A DNA stretch of 9,153 bases from an uncultured Ruminococcus sp. (GCA_902797125.1 CADBRS010000150.1:1-9153), one strand, 5' to 3'; counted from the first letter of the stretch, positions 1-5,742 are shown. Translations and numbers: made by a program. Notes: generated by a model from the letters alone, not told the origin.

Positions 1-1859
1 ACATACCACGGGGAAAAAGGCCCGTGTTTTTTCTTTTGTACGGCATGCACGATCGCAATGGCCAGGCAAACCAGCAAGAGCACCAGAAGAACGGACATAA
101 ACACCAAAGCCGAACTAGTCCGGATAAGGTTTGAACCGGATTCCAGCTGCAATTGCATGGCCAGAACCGTTGAATACTCGTGATCGCGGACCGAGTCATT
201 CAGGATCTGCCCTTTCAGAGCAGTCAACGGGCTCGGGTCCTGAACGAGCCGGGTAAAGGCCAGCTCATAAGTCCCGCCGGTGACGGTCACGAAATGATAG
301 CCGTCCGACGTTCCGTAAGTCGATGGAATATAGCAGCCGTCCACGCGGTAACTGAAAGACGATGGCTGATCGCAGATGAGCCGGACCTGATAATTGCTCT
401 TGAACGGGAGAAAGACCGTTGTGGCGCTGCCGCTGCGTTCTGCGAACAGCGTGACGTTTTCATTCGTTGCACCAGATTTGGTGATCGGGAGACCATTGTG
501 ATCCATGCCGCTGAGGAAAGTATCACCCTGCCAGATCTCGACATCCACATCTCCGAAAACGGACAGTCTCTGCGTCGAAAAACCCATGTCGAAAAGCTGT
601 TCGTCAGTCAGATCGGAGAAGATCCATGACATGTAGCCGTAAAAAGAATGTTCACGGAACAGATTGGCAGGCAGGCTTTGATCGGGATTCCATCCGTCCT
701 CCCGATAGGTCGCATCTTTTGTCGTCTGAGCCGTAGAAGTGAGCATATAAAGCAGGTAGTCGAGGAAAACTTCGCGGGAATATTCCTGACGCCGGTTCAG
801 GTCATCCAGAGAAGAGAAGACGGAACTCAAGATTTGAAAGATCTGATCTGTTTTTTCTTCGGTCCATATCCCCATGATCTTGTCCTGCAACAACTCTTTG
901 TAGGATTGACTGTCAGGAAACATTTCACCGACGAACTCGAGGATCAGGTGCAGCTGATAATCCATTTTCGGGTCATAGCGCAGCACATCATTTGCGATCG
1001 CTTCACAGGTCAGACTGGCCCGGGCTCTTTTTTCAGTATAGTTCGGATCTGTCGCCGCAGAGGGCAGGTATAGATCCCAGCCGTTCCGACGATAGTCCCA
1101 GCTCTCGAGCGGGACCTGGGTGACCGGGTCATAAGCACCGCAGATGTTGATGATATTGGCATAATTGACATCTTTTTTTGTCGTTCTCGGGACTCCGAAA
1201 AGATATGCGAACACATCTTCGAATCGGCCGCTTGCGATCAGATCGGCAGCGGCCAGATTGGAGACAGCCGAACCGCGGGAGAAACTGGAGATCCAGAGTT
1301 TGATCTTGCCAGTCAGATGATGATCATCGATATAGGCATAGATCTCATTTTTCAGGATCTCGGCTCCTTCGCTGAAGCCTGCGTGACGTTCTCCGTCCCC
1401 CACGTTCAGATTTCCGCCCCACTCTTTCTCATATCCCTGACCGCAGGGGGAAACAGCGATCAGCGTGAAATCCTGGATCGTTTTGGAACCGATGACACCT
1501 GACAGCGTATGCGGCGTGGTGGGCTGATCATATCCGAACGCCTTCAGATCCTTGAAACCCGCCCCACTCAGATAGGTCTCATATTGATTGGGTACCGTAG
1601 AGGCTCCGCTCTTCCGAAAAGCGGAGGCGGTCAGTCCCATCGATGCTTTGGCTATGTCGCGGGAAAACGTAATCGAGGATTCAAGGAAAAAACTGTCTGA
1701 ATAGGGAAAATCCCATTCCATCTCCCACATACCGGGAGCAAAAAAGGGAACTCTGATCATCTGGATATCCGACTCCGCCCTGGAGATGAGCGGGACGGAG
1801 ACGGCCAGCAGAAGGACCGTGACGAGTATGGAAAGGATTTTGATTTTACATTTCGACAT
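1..1859 (-). CDS. Secreted, membrane-anchored lipase-like alpha/beta hydrolase (C-terminus cut by the window edge)
   Basis: The frame is open for 619 codons and runs off the left edge. The start at 1859 is preceded by AGGAA (1867-1871) seven bases upstream. Residues 1-28 form a signal peptide: a Lys-rich start, a hydrophobic core (about 8-25) and a likely cut after Ser-Arg-Ala. The next part resembles class-3-lipase-like proteins of Firmicutes: a nucleophile elbow SFSRGSAVSNLAA at about 192-204 with Ser194, the stretch YLFGVPRTT near 220, Asp244 in YDPVTQVPLESW, and a candidate His404 in REHSFYGYMSW. From about 415 to 565 there is a beta-rich part without recognised motifs. A transmembrane helix at about 584-605 (SALVFMSVLLVLLLVC) is followed by KKK, so the enzyme domain should face outside and be held in the membrane. 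The first glycine of GxSxG is serine here. The substrate is unknown; lipase or esterase activity is inferred from the fold signature only. It has its own promoter and is separated by a terminator from the regulator gene upstream. Confidence 0.72.
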   Translation of the reverse strand, partial: MSKCKIKILSILVTVLLLAVSVPLISRAESDIQMIRVPFFAPGMWEMEWDFPYSDSFFLESSITFSRDIAKASMGLTASAFRKSGASTVPNQYETYLSGAGFKDLKAFGYDQPTTPHTLSGVIGSKTIQDFTLIAVSPCGQGYEKEWGGNLNVGDGERHAGFSEGAEILKNEIYAYIDDHHLTGKIKLWISSFSRGSAVSNLAAADLIASGRFEDVFAYLFGVPRTTKKDVNYANIINICGAYDPVTQVPLESWDYRRNGWDLYLPSAATDPNYTEKRARASLTCEAIANDVLRYDPKMDYQLHLILEFVGEMFPDSQSYKELLQDKIMGIWTEEKTDQIFQILSSVFSSLDDLNRRQEYSREVFLDYLLYMLTSTAQTTKDATYREDGWNPDQSLPANLFREHSFYGYMSWIFSDLTDEQLFDMGFSTQRLSVFGDVDVEIWQGDTFLSGMDHNGLPITKSGATNENVTLFAERSGSATTVFLPFKSNYQVRLICDQPSSFSYRVDGCYIPSTYGTSDGYHFVTVTGGTYELAFTRLVQDPSPLTALKGQILNDSVRDHEYSTVLAMQLQLESGSNLIRTSSALVFMSVLLVLLLVCLAIAIVHAVQKKKHGPFSPWY

Positions 1860-1926
1860 AGTTCTATTCCTGATCCGGCAAAGACCGATGCGACAAGACG
1901 TCTTCTTTGCGATTTTTTCTAGTTTT

Positions 1927-1956
1927 ATTATACATCATCAGGGGAGACTGTGCCAC
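1927..1956 (-). promoter_or_regulatory. Probable sigma-A promoter of the lipase-like gene
   Basis: On the minus strand a perfect -10 box TATAAT lies at 1927-1932. GTGGCA (1951-1956) lies 18 bp upstream as a weak -35 that matches TTGACA at four of six positions. Transcription would start near 1920, giving a leader of about 60 bases before the ATG at 1859. Confidence 0.55.
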
Positions 1957-1998
1957 AATTATGCAAAAAACGTCCGTAAACCAGATTCCCGGCAGATG

Positions 1999-2031
1999 AA
2001 AAAGGCGCCGGCAACCATCATTGCCGACGCC
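1999..2031 (-). terminator. Intrinsic terminator of the XRE-TPR regulator gene
   Basis: The arms at 2004-2014 and 2021-2031 form an 11-bp GC-rich stem with one mismatch around the six-base loop 2015-2020. On the minus strand the hairpin is followed by TTTTT (1999-2003). It begins 16 bases after the stop of the regulator gene and separates it from the lipase-like gene. Confidence 0.8.
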
Positions 2032-2046
2032 TCCCGGAAAGGCCGA

Positions 2047-3081
2047 TTATACTTTGGCCAGTAAACTGGCGCGGATGTCTTTTGCATGTTTGAGCTCCAC
2101 TTCTTCGGTCAACCCCCACTCGTTTTCGAGGAGGTCCACGATCCTGTCGTATGCCTCCGCAGCTTTTTTGTAGTTGCCGCGGATCGCCCAGATGTCCGAT
2201 ATGCCCATGAGTGCATCCTGAAAGCGAGGCCGGGCGGGATCACATTCAAAGGACCGTTCGTAGCAATCGAGTGCCTTGTCCCAATCGCACTTTTTGGCAA
2301 AATATTGCGCTGCTTCGAACAGGACCCCGCTGTCTTCTGCATTGGAAGACAGCATGTTTTCGATGATGCTGTCCGCGGTTGGTGCGTCGAATCTGGCCAA
2401 TGCGATGTGTGCCTTGTAAACCTCATTGAGAAAGGGTTTTCTCTGATTCAATGCGCTGAAACGCTTTAGATACTCCTCGGCTTCATCCGCCCGATGATCT
2501 GCGAGCAGATTGTCCATCAGATACAGATAGGGAGACCAGGAGTTCGGATCTTGGTCGACCAGTTCGCGGTAAAAATCGATAGCTCTCGTGTGATTGGCCA
2601 TGTTCCAATCCCAGCAGGTGTGTCCTTCTGCCATGTTGAGCATCCATTGACAACTTTTTTCCTCAGGAGCCATGCGAATCGCGTCCTTGGCCCAATGGCG
2701 CACCTTCTGAGCGTAGGAGTACATTCTGTGCCAATAGAGATAAGCGATCAGATCTGTGGCGCGCTTTTTGTTCTGTTCATTTGAAAGCTGTGTTTTCAGA
2801 AATTCCTCGTATTCCCAAAAGACGTCCTGCGGCAATTCTTCCTCCACGTCCATACGGTTTTCGATCCGGTTAAGTCTCTGTTCCTGGGTCAGATCGAAAA
2901 GATCGTCGATCGTGACGCCGAAGATCTCCGCGATCAAAGGCAGTGTTGTGATGTCGGGCATAGCGACGGAGTTTTCCCATTTGGAAACTGATTGAGCGCC
3001 GATTCCGAGTTTCTCTGCCAATTGTTCCTGAGTCAGACCGGCTTTGAACCGTAGCTGCTTAATTTTTTTTCCAAGTTCCAT
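2047..3081 (-). CDS. XRE-family transcriptional regulator with C-terminal TPR-like repeats
   Basis: The product has 344 residues. An N-terminal HTH_3/XRE domain covers about residues 6-62, with the recognition-helix stretch GAQSVSKWENS and the usual tail PDITTLPLIAEIFGV. The remainder is helical with TPR-like units, clearest at about 253-282 (VLFEAAQYFAKKCDWDKAL) and 290-317. The start at 3081 has a perfect AAGGAGGT (3089-3096) with seven-base spacing. Family knowledge: XRE proteins with this layout are cytosolic DNA-binding regulators whose helical repeats often mediate oligomerisation, or ligand or peptide sensing (as in RRNPP proteins). Nothing in the window identifies a ligand, and no small peptide gene was found beside it. 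It is transcribed divergently from hicAB and has its own promoter and terminator, so it is monocistronic. Its targets are unknown; autoregulation, or control of the divergent toxin-antitoxin genes, is possible from position only. Confidence 0.85.
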   Translation of the reverse strand: MELGKKIKQLRFKAGLTQEQLAEKLGIGAQSVSKWENSVAMPDITTLPLIAEIFGVTIDDLFDLTQEQRLNRIENRMDVEEELPQDVFWEYEEFLKTQLSNEQNKKRATDLIAYLYWHRMYSYAQKVRHWAKDAIRMAPEEKSCQWMLNMAEGHTCWDWNMANHTRAIDFYRELVDQDPNSWSPYLYLMDNLLADHRADEAEEYLKRFSALNQRKPFLNEVYKAHIALARFDAPTADSIIENMLSSNAEDSGVLFEAAQYFAKKCDWDKALDCYERSFECDPARPRFQDALMGISDIWAIRGNYKKAAEAYDRIVDLLENEWGLTEEVELKHAKDIRASLLAKV

Positions 3082-3124
3082 TATTCATACCTCCTTAGGA
3101 CGCATTTGTTTTTCGTTCAGTCTC

Positions 3125-3153
3125 ATTATAGACCCCGATACTGAAAAAAACAA
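3125..3153 (-). promoter_or_regulatory. Sigma-A promoter of the XRE-TPR regulator gene
   Basis: The minus strand reads TTGTTT (3148-3153), a 17-bp spacer, then a perfect TATAAT (3125-3130). The start point would fall near 3118, about 37 bases upstream of the ATG, with the strong Shine-Dalgarno site in between. Confidence 0.65.
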
Positions 3154-3157
3154 TAAC

Positions 3158-3175
3158 CCAGTTTTCCAGTTGGGT
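3158..3175. repeat. Small repeat element upstream of the XRE promoter, possible operator
   Basis: The sequence CCCAGTTTTCCAGTTGGG contains a direct repeat of CCAGTT (3159-3164 and 3167-3172). It also has CCCA/TGGG ends that make it an imperfect inverted repeat. It lies just upstream of the -35 box of the XRE gene, in the region shared with hicAB. A role as binding site for the XRE protein is inferred from location only. Confidence 0.3.
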
Positions 3176-3230
3176 CGCCTGTTGGTTGAAAAGTGCTTTC
3201 TTTCGCTTTTCGGAGTTTTTATCTGGATAT

Positions 3231-3252
3231 AACTAAAAATAGTTGCAAAACT
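3231..3252 (+). promoter_or_regulatory. Candidate HicB operator: AACT/AGTT half-sites over the hicAB -35 box
   Basis: AACTA (3231-3235) and TAGTT (3240-3244) form an inverted repeat with a four-base centre. AACT occurs again at 3249-3252, so AGTT (3241-3244) forms a second inverted pair with the same four-base spacing. The -35 box (3243-3248) lies inside this array. HicB proteins with a ribbon-helix-helix C-terminus typically bind short inverted repeats in their own promoter; assigning these sites to HicB is inference. Confidence 0.45.
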
Positions 3253-3271
3253 GTTCAAGATGTGATATACT
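3243..3271 (+). promoter_or_regulatory. Sigma-A promoter of hicAB
   Basis: TTGCAA (3243-3248), a 17-bp spacer and TATACT (3266-3271) are close to consensus with ideal spacing. The start point would be near 3278, only about 18 bases before the hicA ATG, which leaves just room for the ribosome binding site GGAGG at 3283-3287. Confidence 0.75.
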
Positions 3272-3295
3272 ACCTTAAGATCGGAGGTGGGGTAT

Positions 3296-3550
3296 ATGGG
3301 CCAAAAAGACAAACTGATTCAATATTTGAAATCGAAGCCGAAAGATTTCACATTTGCTGATGCGGAAACGCTTTTAGGATTCTTTGGCTACACGCGTTCC
3401 AACAAAGGAAAGACCAGTGGCTCCCGTGTGATGTTTGTCTCTGAAAAACACCCGCCAATTATGCTTCACAAACCGCATCCACGAAAGGAATTGTTGGCTT
3501 ATCAGATTAACCAGTTAATTGATATTTTGGAACAGGAGGGGTTGTTATGA
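3296..3550 (+). CDS. hicA: Type II toxin-antitoxin system HicA-family toxin (mRNA interferase)
   Basis: The product has 84 residues and belongs to the longer HicA/YcfA-like type: KDKLIQYLKSKPKDFTF at the start, then GKTSGSR, LHKPHP near residue 60 and a C-terminal helix ending EQEGLL. HicA toxins have a double-stranded-RNA-binding-like fold and cleave mRNA in the cytosol until bound by HicB. The ATG at 3296 is chosen because GGAGG (3283-3287) sits eight bases upstream; an in-frame GTG at 3287 overlaps that site and is unlikely. Where E. coli HicA has its active-site histidine near Gly-Ser, this protein has Arg (GSR). From memory this is common in the subfamily rather than a defect, and the His of LHKPHP is present. 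The gene overlaps hicB by four bases (ATGA), the usual toxin-first hicAB order. Confidence 0.88.
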   Translation: MGQKDKLIQYLKSKPKDFTFADAETLLGFFGYTRSNKGKTSGSRVMFVSEKHPPIMLHKPHPRKELLAYQINQLIDILEQEGLL

Positions 3551-3888
3551 ACAATACGATGGAATACAAGGGTTATGTTGGGAGTGTAGAGTTTTCGGAA
3601 GAAGATTCGCTTTTGTTCGGCAAAGTGTTGGGTATCCGTGCGCTGATTTCTTATGAAGGTAAAAGTGCGCATGATCTTGTAGAAGATTTTCATTGTGCTG
3701 TCGACGATTATCTTGCTTTGTGTGAAGAGCAGGGGACCGAGCCTGAAAAAGCATACAAAGGAAGCTTCAATGTGCGCATCCCCCCTGAGTTGCATAAGGC
3801 AGCTGTGATTGCTGCCTTGCGGAATCAGACGTCGCTCAACAATTTCGTGGAAAACGCCATCGCTAATGCCGTAGGCACGATTGAATAA
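3547..3888 (+). CDS. hicB: Type II toxin-antitoxin system HicB-family antitoxin
   Basis: The product has 113 residues. The N-terminal HicB fold (about 5-65) has the family pattern YKGYVGSVEFSEED, FGKVLGI, ISYEGKS and DFHCAVDDYLALC. The C-terminal part (about 73-110) is a ribbon-helix-helix type DNA-binding segment, GSFNVRIPPELHKAA followed by SLNNFVENAIANAV. HicB neutralises HicA by direct binding, and the complex normally represses its own promoter. The start overlaps the hicA stop in ATGA (3547-3550), and AGGAGGGG (3534-3541) inside hicA serves as ribosome binding site, so the two are translationally coupled. Both domains and the toxin look intact, so the module is probably functional. Confidence 0.9.
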   Translation: MNNTMEYKGYVGSVEFSEEDSLLFGKVLGIRALISYEGKSAHDLVEDFHCAVDDYLALCEEQGTEPEKAYKGSFNVRIPPELHKAAVIAALRNQTSLNNFVENAIANAVGTIE

Positions 3889-3934
3889 GCATTATTATCA
3901 AACGGATTGTGCTATGAATTGTTATAGACTAATG

Positions 3935-3960
3935 TTGGAACATCTTCATGTTAGTTCCAA
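3935..3960 (+). repeat. Inverted repeat in the hicB-to-unknown-gene gap
   Basis: TTGGAAC (3935-3941) and GTTCCAA (3954-3960) form a 7-bp stem with a 12-base loop. An overlapping alternative pairs ACTAA (3928-3932) with TTAGT (3951-3955), so only one of the two can form at a time. No T-tract follows, so it is not a standard terminator. It could shape the transcript between hicB and the next gene or be chance in AT-rich sequence. Confidence 0.35.
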
Positions 3961-3982
3961 TTATCAATGAGGGTGTGGGTAT

Positions 3983-4348
3983 ATGTGTAAATACGTTACT
4001 AATTCAGGTTGGTATTGGGAGAAGGGACTCCACGATGCAATAATAGAAAAAGCTGTTTTCCATGATTTTCCATATGATTACACATTGAAGAAGCCTATAC
4101 GAAATGAATTAATTTTGAGTATCGATTCTTCACAATCCATGTTCGAACAACATATTCGACAAATAGTTTTTTACAACTGCAAAGTTGAAGATGAAATTAG
4201 TTTGGACAGTTTATGTGGGGCATGGTGGATTAATGATGTGTTGACATATGGCAAAAAGTGGAAACTGGTTATTATCTATGGTTCAAAAAATAGAAAGGCG
4301 AATAGTATAACGATTTTCTTTGATTCGATAGATATTGTTACAGATTGA
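3983..4348 (+). CDS. Hypothetical protein, 121 residues, function unknown
   Basis: I do not recognise a named family. The product is soluble, with no signal peptide and no membrane segment. It contains GWYWEKGLHDAIIEKAVFHD near the N-terminus, a middle stretch LILSIDSSQSMFE, a paired aromatic motif GAWWINDV at about 78-85, and a beta-strand-like C-terminal end (KWKLVIIYG, SITIFFDSIDIV). The pattern suggests a small alpha+beta protein. The ATG at 3983 has GAGGG (3969-3973) nine bases upstream. The gene lies 94 bases after hicB on the same strand and 55 bases before a terminator, so it may be read with hicAB, though the gap has an inverted repeat and no convincing promoter. Its DNA is clearly AT-richer (about one third G+C in the lines I counted) than guaA or the antiporter gene, suggesting horizontal acquisition. 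A role as immunity or accessory protein is only a guess. Confidence 0.65.
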   Translation: MCKYVTNSGWYWEKGLHDAIIEKAVFHDFPYDYTLKKPIRNELILSIDSSQSMFEQHIRQIVFYNCKVEDEISLDSLCGAWWINDVLTYGKKWKLVIIYGSKNRKANSITIFFDSIDIVTD

Positions 4349-4403
4349 ATTGTTATCGGCGATTAGCTAACATCTTGGGAACAAAAAGAAAGCATAAAGA
4401 TCA

Positions 4404-4443
4404 CCCTCCCGAATGAATTGAGCGTTCATTCGAGAGGGCTTTT
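4404..4443 (+). terminator. Intrinsic terminator after the hicAB/unknown-gene segment
   Basis: CCCTC-C-CGAATGAA (4404-4417) pairs with TTCATTCG-A-GAGGG (4425-4438) around a seven-base loop: 8 bp plus 5 bp with one mismatch. CTTTTCTCT follows on the plus strand. On the minus strand the same hairpin lies about 40 bases after the guaA stop, but only a poor T-tract follows, so it may stop guaA transcription less well. Confidence 0.8.
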
Positions 4444-4482
4444 CTCTCTATGAATATATTGACGAGAATGGACTAACAGCGA

Positions 4483-5469
4483 TTATTCCCACTCAATGGT
4501 GGCATTAGGCTTCGGAGTCAGGTCATACAGAACACGGTTGATGCCCGGAACTTCGTGAGTGATGCGGAACGTGACCTTTTTCATGAATTCCCAATCCAGT
4601 TCTTCAACGGTAGCAGACATCGCGTCTTTGGTATTGACGGCACGGATGACAGCAGGCCAATCGAAAGTCCGTTTTCCGTTCGAGATGCCGGTCGTCTTGA
4701 AATCGGGGACGATCACGAAATACTGCCAGACTTTTTTGTCCAGACCTGCGTTTGCAAACTCTTCTCTGAGAATGGCGTCTGCTTCGCGGAGAGCATTCAG
4801 TCTGTCACGTGTGATGGCGCCTACGCAGCGAACACCCAGACCGGGTCCCGGGAACGGCTGACGGTAGACCATCTCATCAGGAAGGCCCAATGCTTTTCCG
4901 ACCACGCGGACTTCATCTTTGAAGAGCAGTTTGACGGGCTCGACCAGTTCAAACTTCACATCTTCAGGCAATCCGCCGACGTTATGGTGGGATTTGATGC
5001 CGTCGTCGCTTTCCAGGATGTCGGGGTAGATCGTACCTTGTCCCAGATATTTGATTCCGGACAGTTTGGAGGCTTCCTCGTCAAAAACGCGGATAAACTC
5101 TGCGCCGATGATCTTGCGCTTCTTTTCAGGGTCTGCAACTCCGGCCAGTTTGTCCAAAAACCGGTCTGTGGCATCCACATAGATCAGATTGGCGCCCAAC
5201 TGACGCTGGAACACGTCGATGACCTGTTCGCTCTCGCCTTTTCTCATGAGTCCATGATTGACATGGATGCAGGTCAGCTGTTTGCCGATGGCCTTGATCA
5301 GAAGGGCAGCGACTACGGAGGAGTCAACACCGCCTGAAAGAGCTAAAAGGACTTTTTCGTTGCCGATTTCTTTGCGCAAATACGCAACGTTCTCTTCGAT
5401 AAATGCAGAAGCGAGTTTTTCTGTTGTGATCCGAACCATTTTCGGATCTCTGACATTACTGGGATACAT
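4483..5469 (-). CDS. guaA: GMP synthase ATP-pyrophosphatase subunit without glutaminase domain (GuaA C-terminal type, GuaAb-like)
   Basis: The product has 328 residues. It activates XMP with ATP and aminates it to GMP, the last step of de novo guanine nucleotide synthesis, in the cytosol. Visible signatures are the PP-loop LSGGVDSS (44-51), HVNHGLMRKGE (69-79), IYPDILES, SHHNVGGLPE (160-169), RQPFPGPGLGVR (203-214) and the C-terminal dimerization and XMP-binding end NRVLYDLTPKPNATIEWE. Usual bacterial GuaA is about 510-530 residues with an N-terminal class I glutamine amidotransferase domain. That domain is missing here, as in the two-subunit archaeal enzyme. The start at 5469 has GGAGG (5474-5478) just four bases upstream, and only 192 bases lie between it and the divergent tRNA, so no amidotransferase part is hidden upstream. 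Ammonia must come from a separately encoded glutaminase subunit or from free ammonium. In the end motif Asn replaces the second Pro of the common KPPATIEWE. Confidence 0.93.
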   Translation of the reverse strand: MYPSNVRDPKMVRITTEKLASAFIEENVAYLRKEIGNEKVLLALSGGVDSSVVAALLIKAIGKQLTCIHVNHGLMRKGESEQVIDVFQRQLGANLIYVDATDRFLDKLAGVADPEKKRKIIGAEFIRVFDEEASKLSGIKYLGQGTIYPDILESDDGIKSHHNVGGLPEDVKFELVEPVKLLFKDEVRVVGKALGLPDEMVYRQPFPGPGLGVRCVGAITRDRLNALREADAILREEFANAGLDKKVWQYFVIVPDFKTTGISNGKRTFDWPAVIRAVNTKDAMSATVEELDWEFMKKVTFRITHEVPGINRVLYDLTPKPNATIEWE

Positions 5470-5499
5470 AGGGCCTCCATATCAAAAAAGATTGAAATA

Positions 5500-5528
5500 A
5501 TTGTATCACAGCATAGTATTGAATTCAA
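5500..5528 (-). promoter_or_regulatory. Sigma-A promoter of guaA
   Basis: The minus strand reads TTGAAT (5523-5528), a 17-bp spacer and TACAAT (5500-5505). The predicted start near 5493 leaves a leader of only about 24 bases, so no purine riboswitch fits; control must act at the promoter or elsewhere. Confidence 0.7.
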
Positions 5529-5530
5529 TA
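5517..5530. promoter_or_regulatory. Perfect 14-bp palindrome over the guaA -35 box, candidate operator
   Basis: TATTGAATTCAATA is identical to its reverse complement and contains the guaA -35 hexamer. A dimeric repressor bound here would block RNA polymerase. The regulator is unknown; purine-responsive control would make sense for guaA, but nothing in the sequence names the protein. Confidence 0.5.
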
Positions 5531-5583
5531 ATTACAGGCGAAAAAAATCAAGTGTCTCAAAAAAGGGATTCGATGTTCACTCC

Positions 5584-5605
5584 TGATGAAAAATGATGAA
5601 AAAAA
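5584..5605 (+). promoter_or_regulatory. Phased A-tracts upstream of the tRNA promoter (UP-element-like)
   Basis: TGATGAAAAA occurs twice in tandem (5584-5593 and 5594-5603), placing two A-tracts one helical turn apart at roughly -62 to -46 relative to the expected tRNA start. This matches the position and composition of UP elements or bent DNA that strengthen stable-RNA promoters. Confidence 0.45.
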
Positions 5606-5616
5606 GCGGAAACTAC

Positions 5617-5644
5617 TTGACAAATATTTTAAAACGGGTATAAT
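5617..5644 (+). promoter_or_regulatory. Strong sigma-A promoter of tRNA-Arg
   Basis: Both hexamers are perfect: TTGACA (5617-5622) and TATAAT (5639-5644), with a 16-bp spacer. Transcription should start near 5651, some 11 bases before the mature tRNA 5' end. This is the strongest promoter in the window. Confidence 0.9.
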
Positions 5645-5661
5645 AAAGCCTCGGAACGTGT

Positions 5662-5735
5662 GCGGCATTAGCTCAGTTGGATAGAGTGCCTGGCTACGAA
5701 CCAGTAGGTCGGGGGTTCGAGTCCCTTATGCCGCG
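5662..5735 (+). tRNA. tRNA-Arg (anticodon ACG)
   Basis: A complete cloverleaf is visible. The acceptor stem GCGGCAT (5662-5668) pairs perfectly with ATGCCGC (5728-5734), and the discriminator is G5735. The D arm is GCTC/GAGT with loop AGTTGGATA. The anticodon arm is CCTGG-CTACGAA-CCAGT with ACG at 5696-5698. The T arm is GGGGG-TTCGAGT-CCCTT with two G-U pairs. ACG, with A34 normally edited to inosine, reads the CGU, CGC and CGA arginine codons. The 3' CCA is not encoded, so a nucleotidyltransferase must add it. The outermost anticodon-stem pair (C27 with U43) is a mismatch, slightly unusual but in an otherwise sound structure. Confidence 0.95.
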
Positions 5736-5742
5736 CTTTCCC

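Noticed and set aside
180..1700. Several plus-strand frames opposite the lipase-like gene
   Set aside because: The minus-strand frame is open for 619 codons with a signal peptide, hydrolase motifs and a membrane anchor; the plus-strand frames are fragmentary and featureless.
3287..3295. GTG start for hicA three codons upstream
   Set aside because: The GTG is part of the ribosome binding site GGAGGTG that serves the ATG at 3296.
3914..3970. Possible 18-residue leader peptide before the unknown gene
   Set aside because: There is no ribosome binding site before its ATG and no compositional sign of a leader; short frames like this are expected by chance.
4555..5337. Long plus-strand open frame (260 codons) antisense to guaA
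   Set aside because: It lies wholly opposite the well-supported guaA frame, has no ribosome binding site of note and its translation shows no protein-like motifs.
5470..5500. Purine riboswitch upstream of guaA
   Set aside because: The predicted leader is only about 24 bases, too short for any known purine-sensing aptamer.
5662..5735. tRNA-Arg as an integration site for a mobile element
   Set aside because: No integrase gene and no repeated copy of the tRNA 3' end were seen in the window.
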